Source: Apteryx mantelli (lineage: Eukaryota; Chordata; Aves; Apterygiformes; Apterygidae). Taken from it: 64,000 nt of DNA. The notes beneath the pieces are model-generated. The model saw nothing but the letters and a program-made list of their open reading frames with translations, did no database searches and was not told where the DNA came from. Each line of letters begins with the position of its first letter. Within the stretch, counting starts at the first letter, position 1. The DNA lies in assembly GCF_036417845.1 (NCBI RefSeq), contig NC_089978.1:134534288-134598287 (forward strand). The letters are read 5' to 3'. Shown piece by piece: positions 12,061 to 26,179 of the stretch. The position numbers were made by a program, and so were the translations under genes.

Positions 12061-14892
12061 GTTTGGGGAGGGAGGATCGCCCGGCGGCCGGGGGGAGCCC
12101 TCCCGGTTAACTGTCACGGCAGCGTGACACGAAAGCGCGGCGTTGACCTGTCTGGATCCACGGAGTTTAACCTGCTCCGAATCGGCGGCGGTGCAAGGAC
12201 ACTTCATAAAAGGCAGCCGTAGGTGGGTGTAAAAGGGAAAAGTTTCCCAGGGCTCTCTACAGCCTCGCACAAACTCATTAGCTTTCACACGTGAAAAGTG
12301 AAGTCATTGCACAGCTTCCTGGACAAAACATAGGATAGTAGGACTGAACGCAACAGAGTGGCAGTAATAAATACAGCAGTGGTTAATGGTCTCAGAGCTA
12401 GCACAAAAAGCTCCAGTCAACCATAGTATATGTTATATATAGAGAGAGTGTATATATTGTATATATTATATATACACACACGTATATAAAATACCAGACT
12501 TCTATATAGCATAGTAATTTTACCCACAGAACTGACAAGAGAATAAAGCAGACTGGCAACAGCTTTCTCCCAAAGCATACATATCACAAAATTAACAACA
12601 GTTACATGTTTCTTCCAAAGATTTCCCATTTCTTGCACCCTACCAGTAAATATGCCTGTACAGCAGCAGGCAGCATTGACTGGCATCCGTCAGATAGCTC
12701 GAATCAAGCCAGCACAGGTAACAGTGGCGGCAGAGATCTGCAAGTCCTCCTGCTTTTGCTGAGAGCGTGGCTCCAGATGCAGCCAAGGCAACGCAAGGGT
12801 GTATTGCAGGGAAAGGGACGAATTCCTGCTCCCTGTCATCTTTGCTCTTCTGCTCTCTCTTTCTCCATCTCATGTGCACATTTTCAGGCGTGGTGAACTA
12901 CATTAATTCTGCATGTCTTGTGATACCATGTCCTAAAACATGACCACAAATGATGTCTCTTGGCAGTACAGCCCTCACCTGCAGTCTTGCAAAACTCAGG
13001 AGCTTGTGTTACGTGAGGCCGAGCAGGCAGACGAGCCAGGCGCAGGTCAGCCTCTCTGGCTCGGAGTGATCACCAAGCAACACAGAAGCGGTAAAAAGTG
13101 CCGCCAGAGTTCAGACTTCCTGGGAACACAGAGATCTAAAAGCAGGCTGACCTCAGGTGCCAACAAAATTGAGATAGAAGGTAGCTTCATTTCTGACAAC
13201 TGGTTCTGAAGCACTAAATATTTGTAGTAATTCCAGTTAATTCAGCTGGAGGGAGTTTACTCCTAAACCAATAGAATAGGATTTTGAGAAGTACTGTGGT
13301 TCATATAAAAGTAAAGCATGCAAGTGATATGTATTTAAACACAGTCCAAAAAGAAAATGACAACATTGAAGAGGTTCCAGTGAGTCAAGGCTGAAGAATG
13401 ACCATGAACTGGGGTTTGGGGAGTGGAGGTGAAAGGAGTGAACAAATCAGTGATAATGTTGTTATTGGGTGAAATACAGGTTTAGACATATTGCTGCTGG
13501 CCCCTGTTTTCCCTAGTGCAATGGGATGATAGAAAATGGTATCATGATAATACTGCCCTTTCTAAAAAAGGCCATGGAACCAGACTGTTTACCATATTTA
13601 GCACTACTAAATTACAGCTGGCACCAGCAACTCTTGGTTGTCACCTGCTGACATTTTGTTCAACATAAAAATGAAAACACAGTTGCCTGCACTGTTTGAA
13701 ACCGTTAGAGTCACTGAGGACTTGCAGATAGGGAAAGGGAAAGATAAGATAAAACAAAAAGCTTGGTGTGAGTTAGGATCTCCGAGCTGCTGCCACAGCA
13801 GTGAAAAGGTGCTCTGTGTTTCTGAGGTGAAGAAAACAAGTCACATACCGCAGCAGGGTCACCAGAGGTGTCTTTGTCACCAAATAAAGTTTAGACAGCC
13901 ACCCACTAGGGAGAGGCAGCAACGTGTCCACACCCCAGAAGGAAGAAAACAAGGGGCGCTTTGCTGCTGCTCTGCCCAGGGAGGTCTCAAACAAGCAACA
14001 ACGCTGGAAGGGGAACGAGCGGTGCCCCAGGCCGGTTAGAAGTAGTGACCTTTCCCATGTGCCTTCACAGAGATCCAGCTGCCAAGGCAAAGGACACACA
14101 GTGAGTGCAACACCAGAGTCCATCTCAGGCAGCACCTGAATGTCACTAACATTGCAGAGCACCTGTATATGTGCATTTGCCATATATGTATCTGAAATTC
14201 TTTGATAGACCCATGTTGACCTTTAAATAAGGTTACTTACCTGTGCTGTTACTCCCAGGTTTGGCTGGGGAGGGAGGCACTGCAAACTGCACCTCTAAGG
14301 CTTTCTTCCGCTTGTTGGCTGGACCCTTTTGCTGTGCAGTGCAGTGGCCTGAGTTACAGAGACCCCTCGGTGAGGGCTTGGACACCGCCAGGCCGATTCT
14401 GGATAATTTCAGCTGTCTTTCTCCTCACACCACCCCTCTCCCAGGCCCCTGTCTGCTGTGGATCAGACACACATCATCACTATTTGCATCTGTTGCTGCA
14501 GTTCATTACAATAGGAGTAGGGGACATAGTGACAACTGGAATAGCAGAAATCACAAACTGATACAGGCACAAAGAAGGGTCAAGCTGTAAAGGACTGGGA
14601 ACTGAATCTTCCTCAGAGAGTGGCAGGAAACCTGCAGAGCTCTGGAAAACATTGTGATCTGCTCCTCTAAGTACTCAGGACAGAGGACATGGTTACTTCT
14701 TTCTCTCCATTTTCTCTGCTGAGTATCACTCCAGTAGTTATACTGTTAATAAATACAGTGGAAGATGCCACTCTGTAAGCTGACCTACATGGTCACATGC
14801 GCTGGTTTTATTTTTAACATCCAAAACTACTTGATGTTTCTACTTGGGCTTGCTCTGTGCCTTCCCATTCTGTCCTCTTTCTCTGCTTCCAG
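12061..14892. other. Intergenic or FBXO40 5' region
   Basis: Moderately AT-rich DNA between the CpG island and the probable FBXO40 start exon. A TA/TG-rich simple repeat covers about 12424-12490. Open frames of 130-136 codons at 13638-14183 lie antisense to each other and resemble no family. A non-coding first exon of FBXO40 probably lies here but cannot be placed from sequence alone. Confidence 0.4.
14808..14817 (+). promoter_or_regulatory. MEF2-type site near FBXO40 start exon
   Basis: TTATTTTTAA fits the MEF2 consensus YTAWWWWTAR and lies about 75 bases before the probable FBXO40 start exon. FBXO40 is known to be striated-muscle specific, so MEF2 control would make sense. A ten-base AT-rich match in AT-rich DNA is expected by chance fairly often. 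Confidence 0.25.
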
Positions 14893-14979
14893 TGATCCCT
14901 TATCCATCTCACTTCAGCCCAGCTGAGCAAAACCAAGAGAACAAGTGTTTGGTGCAAACACAGGGACTCTATGATTAAG
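14893..14979 (+). CDS. FBXO40: Probable FBXO40 start exon (MIK-)
   Basis: An 87-base segment is framed by a strong acceptor (pyrimidine tract ending CTCTGCTTCCAG) and a strong donor (AAG then GTAAGG). Its only useful ATG, at 14971, gives Met-Ile-Lys and then the donor in phase 0. This joins in frame to the large FBXO40 exon at 22576 (after TACATGCAG) or at 22588 (after GGCTCAG). Mammalian FBXO40, as I recall it, also begins in a small exon and encodes a few basic residues before the Pro-Pro-Gly-x-His start of the zinc-finger region. The alternative is initiation at the in-exon ATG at 22570. The 7.6 kb intron is long for this window but ordinary for a vertebrate. Confidence 0.5.
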
Positions 14980-17900
14980 GTAAGGTTTTGTAAGTGGAGT
15001 TGGAGTCTTTACTGATCAAAGCTTATGCAATGGTTACTCTGTCAAGCTATGAAAATCAAGACATGCCTTCAAAATAATCTTAGTGGTTAGGATGAGGTAG
15101 AATAATCAGAAGATGTCTTAAATGGCACCCTAAGACAGAGGCAGCTGGCAACTTCTGTGACCTGTTACTCTAAAAAAAGAACCTCCATTATTTATTCAGT
15201 GGATTAGCCATGGTTTGCAACACTGTATTTAGGTTTTTCTAAAAACTAAGATGCTGACTATAAAATGGGAACTTCAGTATTAGGACAGACAATAAATCAA
15301 AAATTCAGTTGCTGTAATTTTCAAGAAACTGGAGAAAAGTAAAAGAAGGAGGTACACAAGGAGATGCACTAAGGGTCAGAGAAGAAGCAGGAGCAATCTT
15401 GTGGCAAAAATGCTAAGACTTAAAATCCAATGAGTTTTAATATATTCAGATGCAAACTGCACATTTTTTGTCCAGACTGAATAAAAAGATGATGGAGTAA
15501 GAATTAGAAGTGTTACGGGTACTGCTGTACCATTTAGAGTTATGGCTGCTTAGCAGTTTTTATTCAGGAGTCTTTTCTCTCTTGTTTTTATAAGTTATGA
15601 TTTAACCATTAGCTCTGAAATTCTCTGTGCTGGGCATCTGCCTTGGGCTGATTTTTTGTTTGTTTGTTTTGTTTTACTTAAAACCACTCACTTGATTATC
15701 TCAAGAAGTTTTCAAAGAAGTATGTTAATGATATTGTTACCAGGGAGTAAAACAGAACCTGAGTCCAAAGGAAAAAAAAGTTTGGACAGTTCTCAAACTG
15801 CAACTAAACTCGAACCTGTTCTTTTAAAGTGCTTATTGAACTCAAACCAGAACTAAACCCATTCGCCAGTTACAGGCACAAAGTAAGAGTTTGCTTAATA
15901 GTGTGTCTCTACCAAGGACAGCATGGGGACACTCCACACGCACTGAGAGCTGCAGAGCGGCTGCGTGTCACAGCCTCCCTTCTCCCTTTGCTGCCTGGCT
16001 TCCACATGACTCCCTGGCATGGCCAGCACAAGATCCTCCTGCTGTGCTATGAAGCTGTACTGTGCTGCCCAGCACCGTACTACAAGCCCAGGGGATCGCT
16101 TCAGCACATGGAATTTTTTTTATTTTTTTATTTTTTTGCCTTTGTCTAAGGTGAGCTATGACTAAGTTGTTCCAGCTAGGGAGGAACAGGAAACATCACT
16201 GATCCCTGCAGCATGCTGCATGGGGTTTCTCCCAGCAGTGCCCCATGTTAGCTATGCCTCGTTATCCTCAACCCTCCCCTCCTCCTCCTGTAAGAGCACT
16301 AGTGCATCTCCCTGGATAGAAATTGCAAAAGCCAGCTCCCATGCCTCCGTATTGCATATGTGCAGCACAGGTTTGCAGGGGCAGGAGGCCATGGGTGCCC
16401 CAGCCCCTCTTCAGCTCCACAATCCTGCATGCCAGATTTAGGGAGCTGAAGAAGATCTGATGTACTGTTGTGGGAACTTGAGCACCACATGTGCTCTGCA
16501 AGAAAAGCAGGGAGCAGGGACTGAAGCTTCTGCGTGACTGATGCCCTGTACTGTGGACCCACACCATCTCTGCCATTTTAGAACATATTTTTTCAACGTA
16601 AAGCAATTCCAGCCCTTTCAGTAACTCTGAACCAGCGGTTACTGCCACAAAACAGCCCAGCTTCAGTCAGCTGATGCCCAGCTAGAAAATACAGGGAATG
16701 GCTCCCTAACTATCCCAGCCTCATCTCCATCTGTCTTTGGGCTTATCTGACAGGACAGTTGTCTCACTGAAAACCTTTACGCTCTCTGTATCTTATTCCA
16801 GGGATTTGAGGTTTGCCAGAAGGGTTGCCCTGCAGTCGAAGCTCCCCTAAAAAATCCACACCGACTTGTGCAAATTTTGCATCTCTGAGAAACCATGGCT
16901 TGCACACACCCAGTAGCAGTTCACTAGAGTTCCTGATGAACATTTCACCTCTACCTTTTACATTCCCTTTCCACCCACCCTGAATTGCACCATTCTTGCT
17001 GCATGACTCATTTAAAGCTAGGTTGGCAGTATGTACACGAGCTCAGTCTAAGCGGTGATTGCAGAGCAGATGTAACGCAGAGGACAGTGACCTGCTATTC
17101 CTAAGCCAAAGTCAAGCTGTAGCTGTCTCTGCTGCAGGACTTGGGCTCAGTTAGAGGTCACTATGATGCCGGATGATGGCATTCTTGGATTTGCTTTTTA
17201 TTTTCAATTCCTTGTATCAAACAACAGGACTTTAGAAATCTCTCCAGATTCATGTCCAAATGCAGTATGATGCACTGCACAAAAAGAGAAGGTCTCTAAG
17301 GAGATATCGATGCTATCCTAGAGCATGTGTTCCTACCTGGTCTCTGCCAGTGGTTTTGTGCTGAAGGCATACAACTGCAAGTGAAATATCAGAACCTAAG
17401 TATCTCTGTGCTTGATGTATATTTTTTATCTAAAGTATTACTAAAGTATTATATTTAATTATATTTATTTTAATCTTTCTATGCTTTAATGTTCCAGCTG
17501 TCAGATAGGAGTAATAATATCTTTTTACCTCAAGTATACCTCTAGTACTGCAAAGATGAATTCATTATGGCTTGTGAACCACTCAGCTACTAAGATAGTA
17601 AATATATTCAAAAAGCCTGTAAGGAAATTAGTAACTATGTATTCACTTCAAGTTTTAAGTGTTTATGCTGAAAGTGTTTAAGTGTTATGCTGAAAATAAG
17701 ATAAAAGCCACATAATGGGTAATAACAATTAAAAGAAATAGTGAACTCCTGCTATCTGTCCTATACACTTCAAAATATTCACATTCCTTTAAAATATTTT
17801 TTCTGTTGTAACATCATATATAACTTTAAAATTCTTAGCTCCAAACTTTCCCAAGATTTTTACAAACTGCTTATGTCATTGTAAGTCTTCGAAAGATTGT

Positions 17901-20900
17901 TTTATGTTCATTTGCAATCGTATTTCAGAGGCACTCTGTAAACTAATTATCAGAGGTTTCTGGTGGTCCTTTTTGATGGTTCCTTAAAGTGGGAGTCATC
18001 CCTTGATTCTGTAAGAAGAACTCAGATGTGATATATTATCTTAGGATGTCATATAATCAGTCCTCTACATATAGCAAATAACATACAGGAAAACAATTGT
18101 ATTGTTTTGGCTCATTGACTGCAACTGAATTAAATATGTATTTACTGAAAATAAAATATATTTCATTTATAAACCATAATTTTTTGTCACTGAATAGATC
18201 TGCTCCAAACACAGACATATCCACAGTTAGAATAGCAGCTGTATATTTTTAAACCTTACTTGATTTGCTGTCATTGCAGTCTAAAAATAAAGATTTACCG
18301 AAGTGGACAGAATGTGAACTGTAATTTACATCCTTTCATTCCACAGTAACTTGAACATGATTCAAATAAGCATTTCTTTTGATTTTTTTTTAAACCCAGC
18401 TCTTAGGAGATATTGCAAGTTGCAGGGAAACAAGGAATATGTAGAAATGTTTCGTTACCTGACGTATGTGTCTCATCTGCCTCTGAATTTTGTGTATCAA
18501 ACTTACTGAGGCAAGAATTTGTAAATTGTTAGTGTTTTGAAAGTTGATTGTAACTTGTGCATTGACAATAATATCATCAACTAAAATGCAGAGCTAACTA
18601 ATCAGTTAAAATACAGAGCTCCTGATTACCAGCATGTCAGAATATGAGAAGTTTTCAAAACACCTGGCAGAGAATGATATATATCAGAAAAATTCTCTCT
18701 CCTTTATTTTTGTCCTCTAGCTTAAGGGATTTAATAGTAAGGAGAGAGGTATAGAAATCATTTGTCTGACAGAACAGCATATACAACTTAGAGATGAGGT
18801 AAACTAAACTAAAAATGGCAGATCTGAATAATCGTGAAGATTGATTCTGGATCTGAATGCTCTGGTATGGTCACTTCTCATAAGAAAAAAAACCCATATT
18901 TTCTTTTTATACAAGCGATTCTGATGTGGTTAGTTCCAGCATATAACAGTGTATATATGAAAGCAGGCTCAGAAACTTTGCAAACAGCCCTTTCTGTGGT
19001 TGTAGAGAACCATAAGGTCTATGCCTTAGAATATATTTTTATTTATCAATTATTTCTCTCCGAGAGTTAGTATTGCAGTGGAAAGTATTGTTCATACATT
19101 CATGTTTTTATTGCAGAGTAATGTACCCAGCCTTCCTCTGACCTTATGCAAGTCATAGCTGGGACTATTTTTAGAAATTATATTTGCAGCAGAATGCTAC
19201 AAGAATGAGAGTAGCAGGGATGCTGCCAACGAGAAATATATCCATCTGTGTCTCTTGCTTCTCTGAGCTGCACAGAAGTAGATATAACTAAACAGTCTAA
19301 AGAGGGATGGATACCATCCTAAAGAGTATGTATTTAGGGGCTGGATCTGGCTGGGGCCATCCCAGCCAGCATCATGCTGTCACCCCTGTGCAGAACCTAG
19401 TGCAGAAACCAGAACAAGGCAGGGAGTGCTGTAATAGATAGTTATGAAATATTACTTTTCTGCATTGCTCTCTTGAGCTTATCCCATGTGTGCAAAGAAA
19501 GGCCAAGGTACCCAAGCTTACACTTCAGAGTGTAAGTTCTTCCCTGGGTAAAGGGATCACAAAGGACTTGTTCCTCTACTATGCAGGACGGAGGAGGGAT
19601 GTGGCTGATTCAGTAAGAGGTGTGAACAGGTATTTGTCAGCGTTGGCAGTTGCAATGGATGAGATGAAGATTTGTTGAGCAATCAATGCACATCAAATTC
19701 AAATATAAATGTGCAGTCTTTCATGACTGCAGAAACCAACGTGCAGTGCTTTTCCCAGACACCTTTCCTTCTCCTGCATTGTTCCTGACTTCCGTGCCCT
19801 GAGTGTGAAAGTGTGAAAGATGAGCCATTGAAACAGTACTTCAAGAAAGAAAAGGGAAGGACCATCACATAGCATTTCTTCTCCTTGAGCCTGGGCCTGC
19901 TTCCTCTGCAGCACTGCTCTCCTCAGGGCTAAGTCACTTAAGCCTGGGGTTTCAAAATCACTCACATCTAGGTAGGTGCTGCCACTGCACTTTCTTTAAC
20001 ATTGGAAAAAGTAAGATCTAAATTATTTTACTAATAATGTATATTTTTTCCCAGAGCCAAACAAGAGTCCAATAATAGGTCCTACCGCACAGAAAGTGTG
20101 GTGGTAGACTTGTCAAGAATCCTCTTCCCATTTTGACTGAGTAAAAACTCCCCCAGTCTTGCTTCTTACAAGAAAGGACAGAAAAAAAATGTCCTGGGTC
20201 CTGTTTGGAAACACAACTACAGTTCATGCTTATCATTAACGTTCTCCCTCCCACAAAGATTTGCACCAGACTGAACCAGGCTGGAAAGCAGCCTGGCCTT
20301 TACAGCAAAGAGCAGACAATCAGAAGTATGGATCCTTCCACATACAGCAGCTATTTTTTGGGTTAGTTGTGTCAGTTGGTGCTCCAAGGAAGTAGCAGAA
20401 GGATTGGGCAGCCTCTAATTCTCTAATCCAACCCTTGTGCATGCTGGGAGTGTATAAGGGGAAAGGACCACAAAATGTCCCAGCACCTCTTAGGTTTGCT
20501 GTTGGAGACAGTTTGCTTGGCTCTGTGGACCACTGGTTTGACCCAGAATGTCATTTCTTATGTTCTTACATTCTTACGGCAAAGGAAGAGGTGCCTTATG
20601 TTAATCACCATCTCCATTTACTTGCCATCGATCTCCATGCCTTGATTTTCCCATTTTTAGGAAGGGGTAACAGCTACTGCCTGAAAATATTGCAAGGGTA
20701 GAGATATTATGAGCAAGGGGGCATTGAGAACTTTTGAAAAATGGCTTTATAATTAGCTGATTTAAACCATTTAATTGACATCCTGGAAACAAAGTAAAAA
20801 CACAATAAAGAAACCAAAGCAGGTAAGTGGTTCATTCTCACACAAAGCTAGTAATCTGCTAGTGATAACATTTTATAAAAGGAACTTCATACATCACTCT

Positions 20901-22569
20901 TGTACTTCTCCTGTTTTGTTGTTGGACCTCAGGAACATTATATGTCCTTTTTATATTACAGCTTTTTAAAGAGAGGTTTGGAAAAAAAATTGTATATATT
21001 TTGAAACCACAGAAATACAGAATTGTGAGAACGGAAATACAGTCTTCCTTAAGAAAACATGTAGCCTGTTTACATGATAAAGCTGGTTGAAATTTCTAAA
21101 ACATTTGTCTTGGCATCCTCAACTTCTTCTGTTAATCCAGTCTGTCAGTTGCAAAATGTTAAATTAATGGAGCTGCCTGATGGCAGCTGAATTTAGGAAA
21201 CAGAGACTAGACTGGTATTGTTTGTTTCCATTCTTGTTGCCTGGGACCTGTTTCCCTATTTTCTGGCCCCCTATGGTATCACTTGAAGACAATATCTTCA
21301 AAAACTGTATATAAAATATGATCAAGTCACGATCACCTATTCCATTTCATGTAGTGTTTCACACTGACTTTTGAGAAGTACGTAGGATGAACCAAAAACC
21401 AGAGCGGTGATGACCTGTTTGTGGGATCATGCTCTAAAATAGATAAGAGAAATGATCCAGATTAAAAAATATCCAGAGGGGGGAAAAAAAAATCTTTCTC
21501 AAAGAGGCATCCTGTAAAAAGCATGCTCAGAGCTGACCTCTCCTGTACTGTCACAGGAAGGGAAAAGCTCTGCTGAGGTTAGATATTTGTTGTTCCTCTT
21601 CCGCTCTCGCTGCACACTGCAGTGCTGAACGGAGCATGGCATAAACCATACTTGCCCTCTTCCCCTCCTTCATATCTGCTTGACACTCACTGGAGTCAGC
21701 AAGGGGAAGAAAGGTGATCACCAAATGGAAATTTTGGTTTGTAAAAAAAAAAAAAAAAGGCAAAAGAAAATGGATTTAACTGGGTGAGTGCAACCTTGAT
21801 ATAAGGCTCTACTGTGCTCTGGAGCTCCTCTCCAAAATGCAGACTAAGGCATCACCTCAGTCAGGGTTTTGGCTCCTGCAAGTGAATATAACAGAGAAAC
21901 AAGCCTGAAGGAAAGTCCCCAGCAGTCTCTGTTCCATGGCATGAGGCATCATTTAGGAATATACAGGTAAATCAGGAAAGTAAAGCAAGGAAGACCAGGC
22001 AAATCAGCCTTAACACAGTCTGTTTAGCACACTGGGAAATGTGATCTTGAAAACATCCCTCACTCTCAGTCTTTACTACTGTAGAAGAAAGGAAGGTTCG
22101 TTTGTGAAACGTTCATGTCAATATGGGGGTGGGGGCATGACGACACTCATAGGCCAAATGGCCAGCTAATTTTTCTAGGGAGGAGAAAAAAAATATCATC
22201 TTTCCTATTCAAATAATATTGAGGAAGTGGGGAACCTTTCTGTGCCCTCACATAATTTCTTTTGCAGTTTTGATTTCAGCAGTTTGGAATAGACTGAATC
22301 AGTGCAAATACAGGGGCAGAAATCAGCTCACTCTCTCAAACTTTTGCTGCCTCTGCTGGGCTAACAACTAAAGACCTCTGAGACCCTACCTATATCCCTG
22401 ATGCTATCAGGCCACTTTGTAACACAGGGATCACTGCTGATATATAACTGGAAGTCGTTTGCCCACAGAACTGCATGTGAATGCCCACCGTACGGAAATC
22501 AAACCCAGGCAATCCGACCACTGTTCTTGCTCCTCCAGACAATAATGCTTTTCTTTTTGTCTTTGCTAC
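14980..22569. other. FBXO40 intron 1 region
   Basis: AT-rich, repeat-bearing sequence with no exon I recognise. It holds a CR1 3' fragment near 20490-20580, a perfect MEF2-type site CTATTTTTAG at 19165-19174, and a short direct duplication (17657-17673 against 17681-17697). Open frames near 15829-16149 and 16268-16648 occur on opposite strands and have no protein signature. Confidence 0.45.
20490..20580 (+). mobile_element. CR1-type LINE 3' end fragment
   Basis: The stretch GGACCACTGGTTTGACCCAG followed by a CATTTCTTATGTTCTTA-like end matches the 3' terminus of sauropsid CR1-type LINEs, in plus orientation. Only the last 90 or so bases survive, the usual 5' truncation of these elements. A related copy lies at 51635-51722. 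Confidence 0.7.
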
Positions 22570-25500
22570 ATGCAGCACCTGGCTCAGAAGCCTCCCCCTG
22601 GGCAGCACAAGCACTGTGAGAGATGTTTCAGCCGGCACTGTCGTGCACCGATTGAGCCCTCCATCTCCTGCATGGTGATCAGCTGCCGCCTTCACTGCAG
22701 GGCCACCTTTCACATGTGCAAGGAGGAGGAGCACCAATTGCTCTGTCCCTTAGAGCAGGTCTCCTGCCTCAACTCGGCCTATGGCTGTCCTTTCTCCATG
22801 GCCCGCTTTAAGCTGGCGAAGCACCTTCAGGTCTGTCCAGCCAGTGTTGTCTGCTGCTCGATGGAGTGGAATCGCTGGCCAAATGTGGATTCAGAAACAA
22901 CCCTCCATGAGAACATTATGAAGGAAACCTTGAATGAAGACTGTCTTGACACGGCCTTGGCTCTCAGAGACCAGAAGATACTTTTCAGGACTTTGAAAAT
23001 GGCTGAATTGTTTCCAGAATGGAGAGAAAAGTGTGAAGTGGAAGAGCTAATGGATGAAGCCATAGGGGAGGAAGAAGGTGCTGTGGGAGGATTAACCTGT
23101 GGTTCCCAAGGTGATGACCAATCATCTGAGCTCAGCCAACATGAGCGTGAAGAATTGGCAAAGGACAAAGAAGGAATGGATCTGGGGGGTTACAAAACCT
23201 GGGAGAACATTTTCAGCAAAGAGTTCTTGGCTTGCAAGGTAACAGGCTCAGCAGTCAGTGCAGGAAAAAAGACGAAGGAGGCTTCCAAGAAAACAGCATC
23301 AGTCCCTTGCACTGATACCTCCACAGAGAAGGCAAAGGAAGTACCTGATGCAGAAGAAGCAAAAGACCAAAAGACTGAACAGGTATCACCAAATACAGAA
23401 ATGACAGGACTGGCTCCCTGGCAAGAAGGAGTCCTGGAGAGGCTGAAGAAAGAAGTTGGTGTAGCTGATTACAATATGTATCTGGTACATCATGGGGGAA
23501 TGCTCATTCGCTTTGGCCAGCTAGCTGCTTGCACTCCCAAAGAAAAAGACTTTGTATATGGGAACTTAGAAGCTCAGGAGGTAAAGACTGTCTACACCTT
23601 CAAAGTGCCAGTTAGCTATTGTGGCAAAAGAGCACGACTAGGAGATGCCCTGGGACATAAAATGCCAACCTCAGACAAGCTGGTGGATACCTCAGAATTG
23701 GGAATAAGCCTAGAAGAACTACCTAAAGCAAATATAATTAAAACCACACTGTTGTGTGCACTGGAAAAAGAGCTGAAAGGCCATGAGATCTCCGAAGCAA
23801 GGGGTATTGATGGACTTTTTGTGGATTTTGCAACACAGACATACAACTTTCAGGTGGAGCCCTTCTCTTCCAATGCTGTTCTAGCAGATCTTGTGGATGA
23901 AAAAAGCCCACCTGAACTCCATGTGGAGCTCTACACAGAATGTGTAACAAGGAGACACAACAAAAGCAGTTCAGCTTTCACATTCATGTGCAGTCACTTC
24001 TTCAGGAGGGATGAGTTCCCATCACATTTCAAGAATGTGCATGCTGATATCCAGTCATGTCTGGATGGATGGTTTCAGCATCGCTGTCCGCTGGCCTACT
24101 TGGGATGCACTTATGTTCAAAACCACTTCCGCCCTGCTGGACATAAGGCCAAGGTTATATACAGCCAGCCTCTCAAGACATTTGCTATTAAACCAGAGGT
24201 TGACACCCTCCTTGCTGAATCAGGGAAGTGCAGCTCCACAGTGGCTAATCGAGGGAGAAATAAAGACTCACTGAGTAGCCTGCCAGTAGAAGTGCTCAAG
24301 TACATTGCCGGGTTCCTGGACAGCTTCAGCTTATCTCAGCTATCACAAGTGTCAGTGCTGATGCGGGACATCTGTGCCACTCTTCTTCAAGAGAGAGGAA
24401 TGGTCCTACTGGTCTGGGAGAAAAAAAGATATTCCCATGGAGGTACTTCATGGAGAGTTCGCGGAAAGGCAAGTGACTGATATTGGGAAAAGGATAGCTA
24501 TGGGTCCTCTCCAGAAAAAACACAAGCATAGCAAGTGATGCTGCATGTGAGCACACAGACATGGGGAAGAATCACAAAGTTGTAAATCACAGCACAGTAT
24601 GTCTGGGGAGGGTGCAGGGATGTAAAGTACAGTAAATCTAGCAAAGGTAGGAAGGTGTAAATGAGCACCTACTGGCCAGTTGCAAGTTCCCACCCAGGTT
24701 TGCTTTGGGTAACTTGTTCGCATAGGCACTATGAATTGAGAATTCCTGATAAGAACCTTCTTAGGAAGGTTACACACAAGTTCTTAAAGAACTTGAGGTT
24801 TGTCTTTTTCTTTTTTCCTCTTTACAAGCTGGACTATGGTATCTTGAAACTAAAGCACGCTTTAGAACACTAAAAAGTGTAAAAAAGAACAAGGAGATGT
24901 GACTGTGAAAGGAGCTCAGGATTCACATCAACATTCTAGGATTTTCATGATTAGTAGTTCACAAGGTTGTCATAAAAGTCTGGTTTCTTGGGATGTGAGC
25001 ACCTGAGGGAGAAGTATGGAGACAGGAAGCCCTTTCTTGCTAAGCTGGTGGTTTGAAATTGGCCTCCCACTGTTTGTGATGGAAAATTATTTTCTCTATT
25101 GGCTGTCTGGGTAGTCTGAATGAAATATGTGAACACAGCTCAGTTTAAATCCTAGTTGAAACAACAGTTACTGCAGTTTTTTTGCTAGCTGATAGCCTTG
25201 CAGTTGCTCTTACATAAAACAGGAGGGGGAATATAAGAGACTCCTTCATGACCAAGCCCACAAGAAACAGATCTAGGGGCAAATAATTAGAGAGATCCAA
25301 AGAAGACTCACAAAAATGATCTAATGATTTGGCTTTCAAATAGATGACTAAAGATCTCCACTTATTGATATTACCAAATGGAAACTTAGCAATTCATGAA
25401 AAGTACTCACTATTAAAAGAAAATACAAAGTGTGGTGAGTTCTAAATCTAGTGTAACAAGAACCAATGGCTGCAAGTTGAATTAGCCAAATCCAAACCAG

Positions 25501-26132
25501 AAATTAGCCATTGAAATCATTTACTGCAGGGTGTGGCTTCCTTCAGTAGAAGGAAGAAGTTCCAGCTGAGCAATCAAATAGCAATTACCTCCAGTTAGTG
25601 TAGCATAATTTCAAACCAGCAGCCTTCGCTTTAAAGAATACCCAGCCCTTTCATGTTAGCTGTCTGTTTTGACCACACATGAATCTGTTTCCAATGGACA
25701 GACTCTGCTTGAAAACACTCCATTTGTAATTAAACTGAACTTCTTGATTGTTGTGTATAATAGCTACGATTACACAGGACTAGGACAGGTGCAGGTAATT
25801 CTGAACTGTAACACACCCACCTACTGTCCTTCTACAAGAAAGTACATTTTTAGGGAAAAGAAATCCAATATGACTTTAAAAATTAATTTGATTTAATGGG
25901 ATACAGCAAATATTAAAGTGATTTAACCACAGTCTTATCGCAAATACATGCTATTGCTGCAAACAAAAATTGCACATTTTAACTGGACTATTCCTATTTT
26001 TTACAAGATTGGATTTCTTCTAGGAATAACCTTAACCCCCGAATTTTCCAGGCTTGTTAGAGGGTGGTTACTTCCAAGGTACTGATATATGCTTTCAACT
26101 ATAAGGAGATCTTTATTTAGTCTTTTTTTTTT

Positions 26133-26179
<47 letters not shown>

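Noticed and set aside
13638-14183. 133- and 136-codon frames on opposite strands
   Set aside because: They overlap each other antisense and look random; no supporting signals.
24469-24480. FBXO40 ending at the stop at 24480
   Set aside because: This is read-through of the GC-AG intron; the family C-terminus is present intact at 26598-26795.
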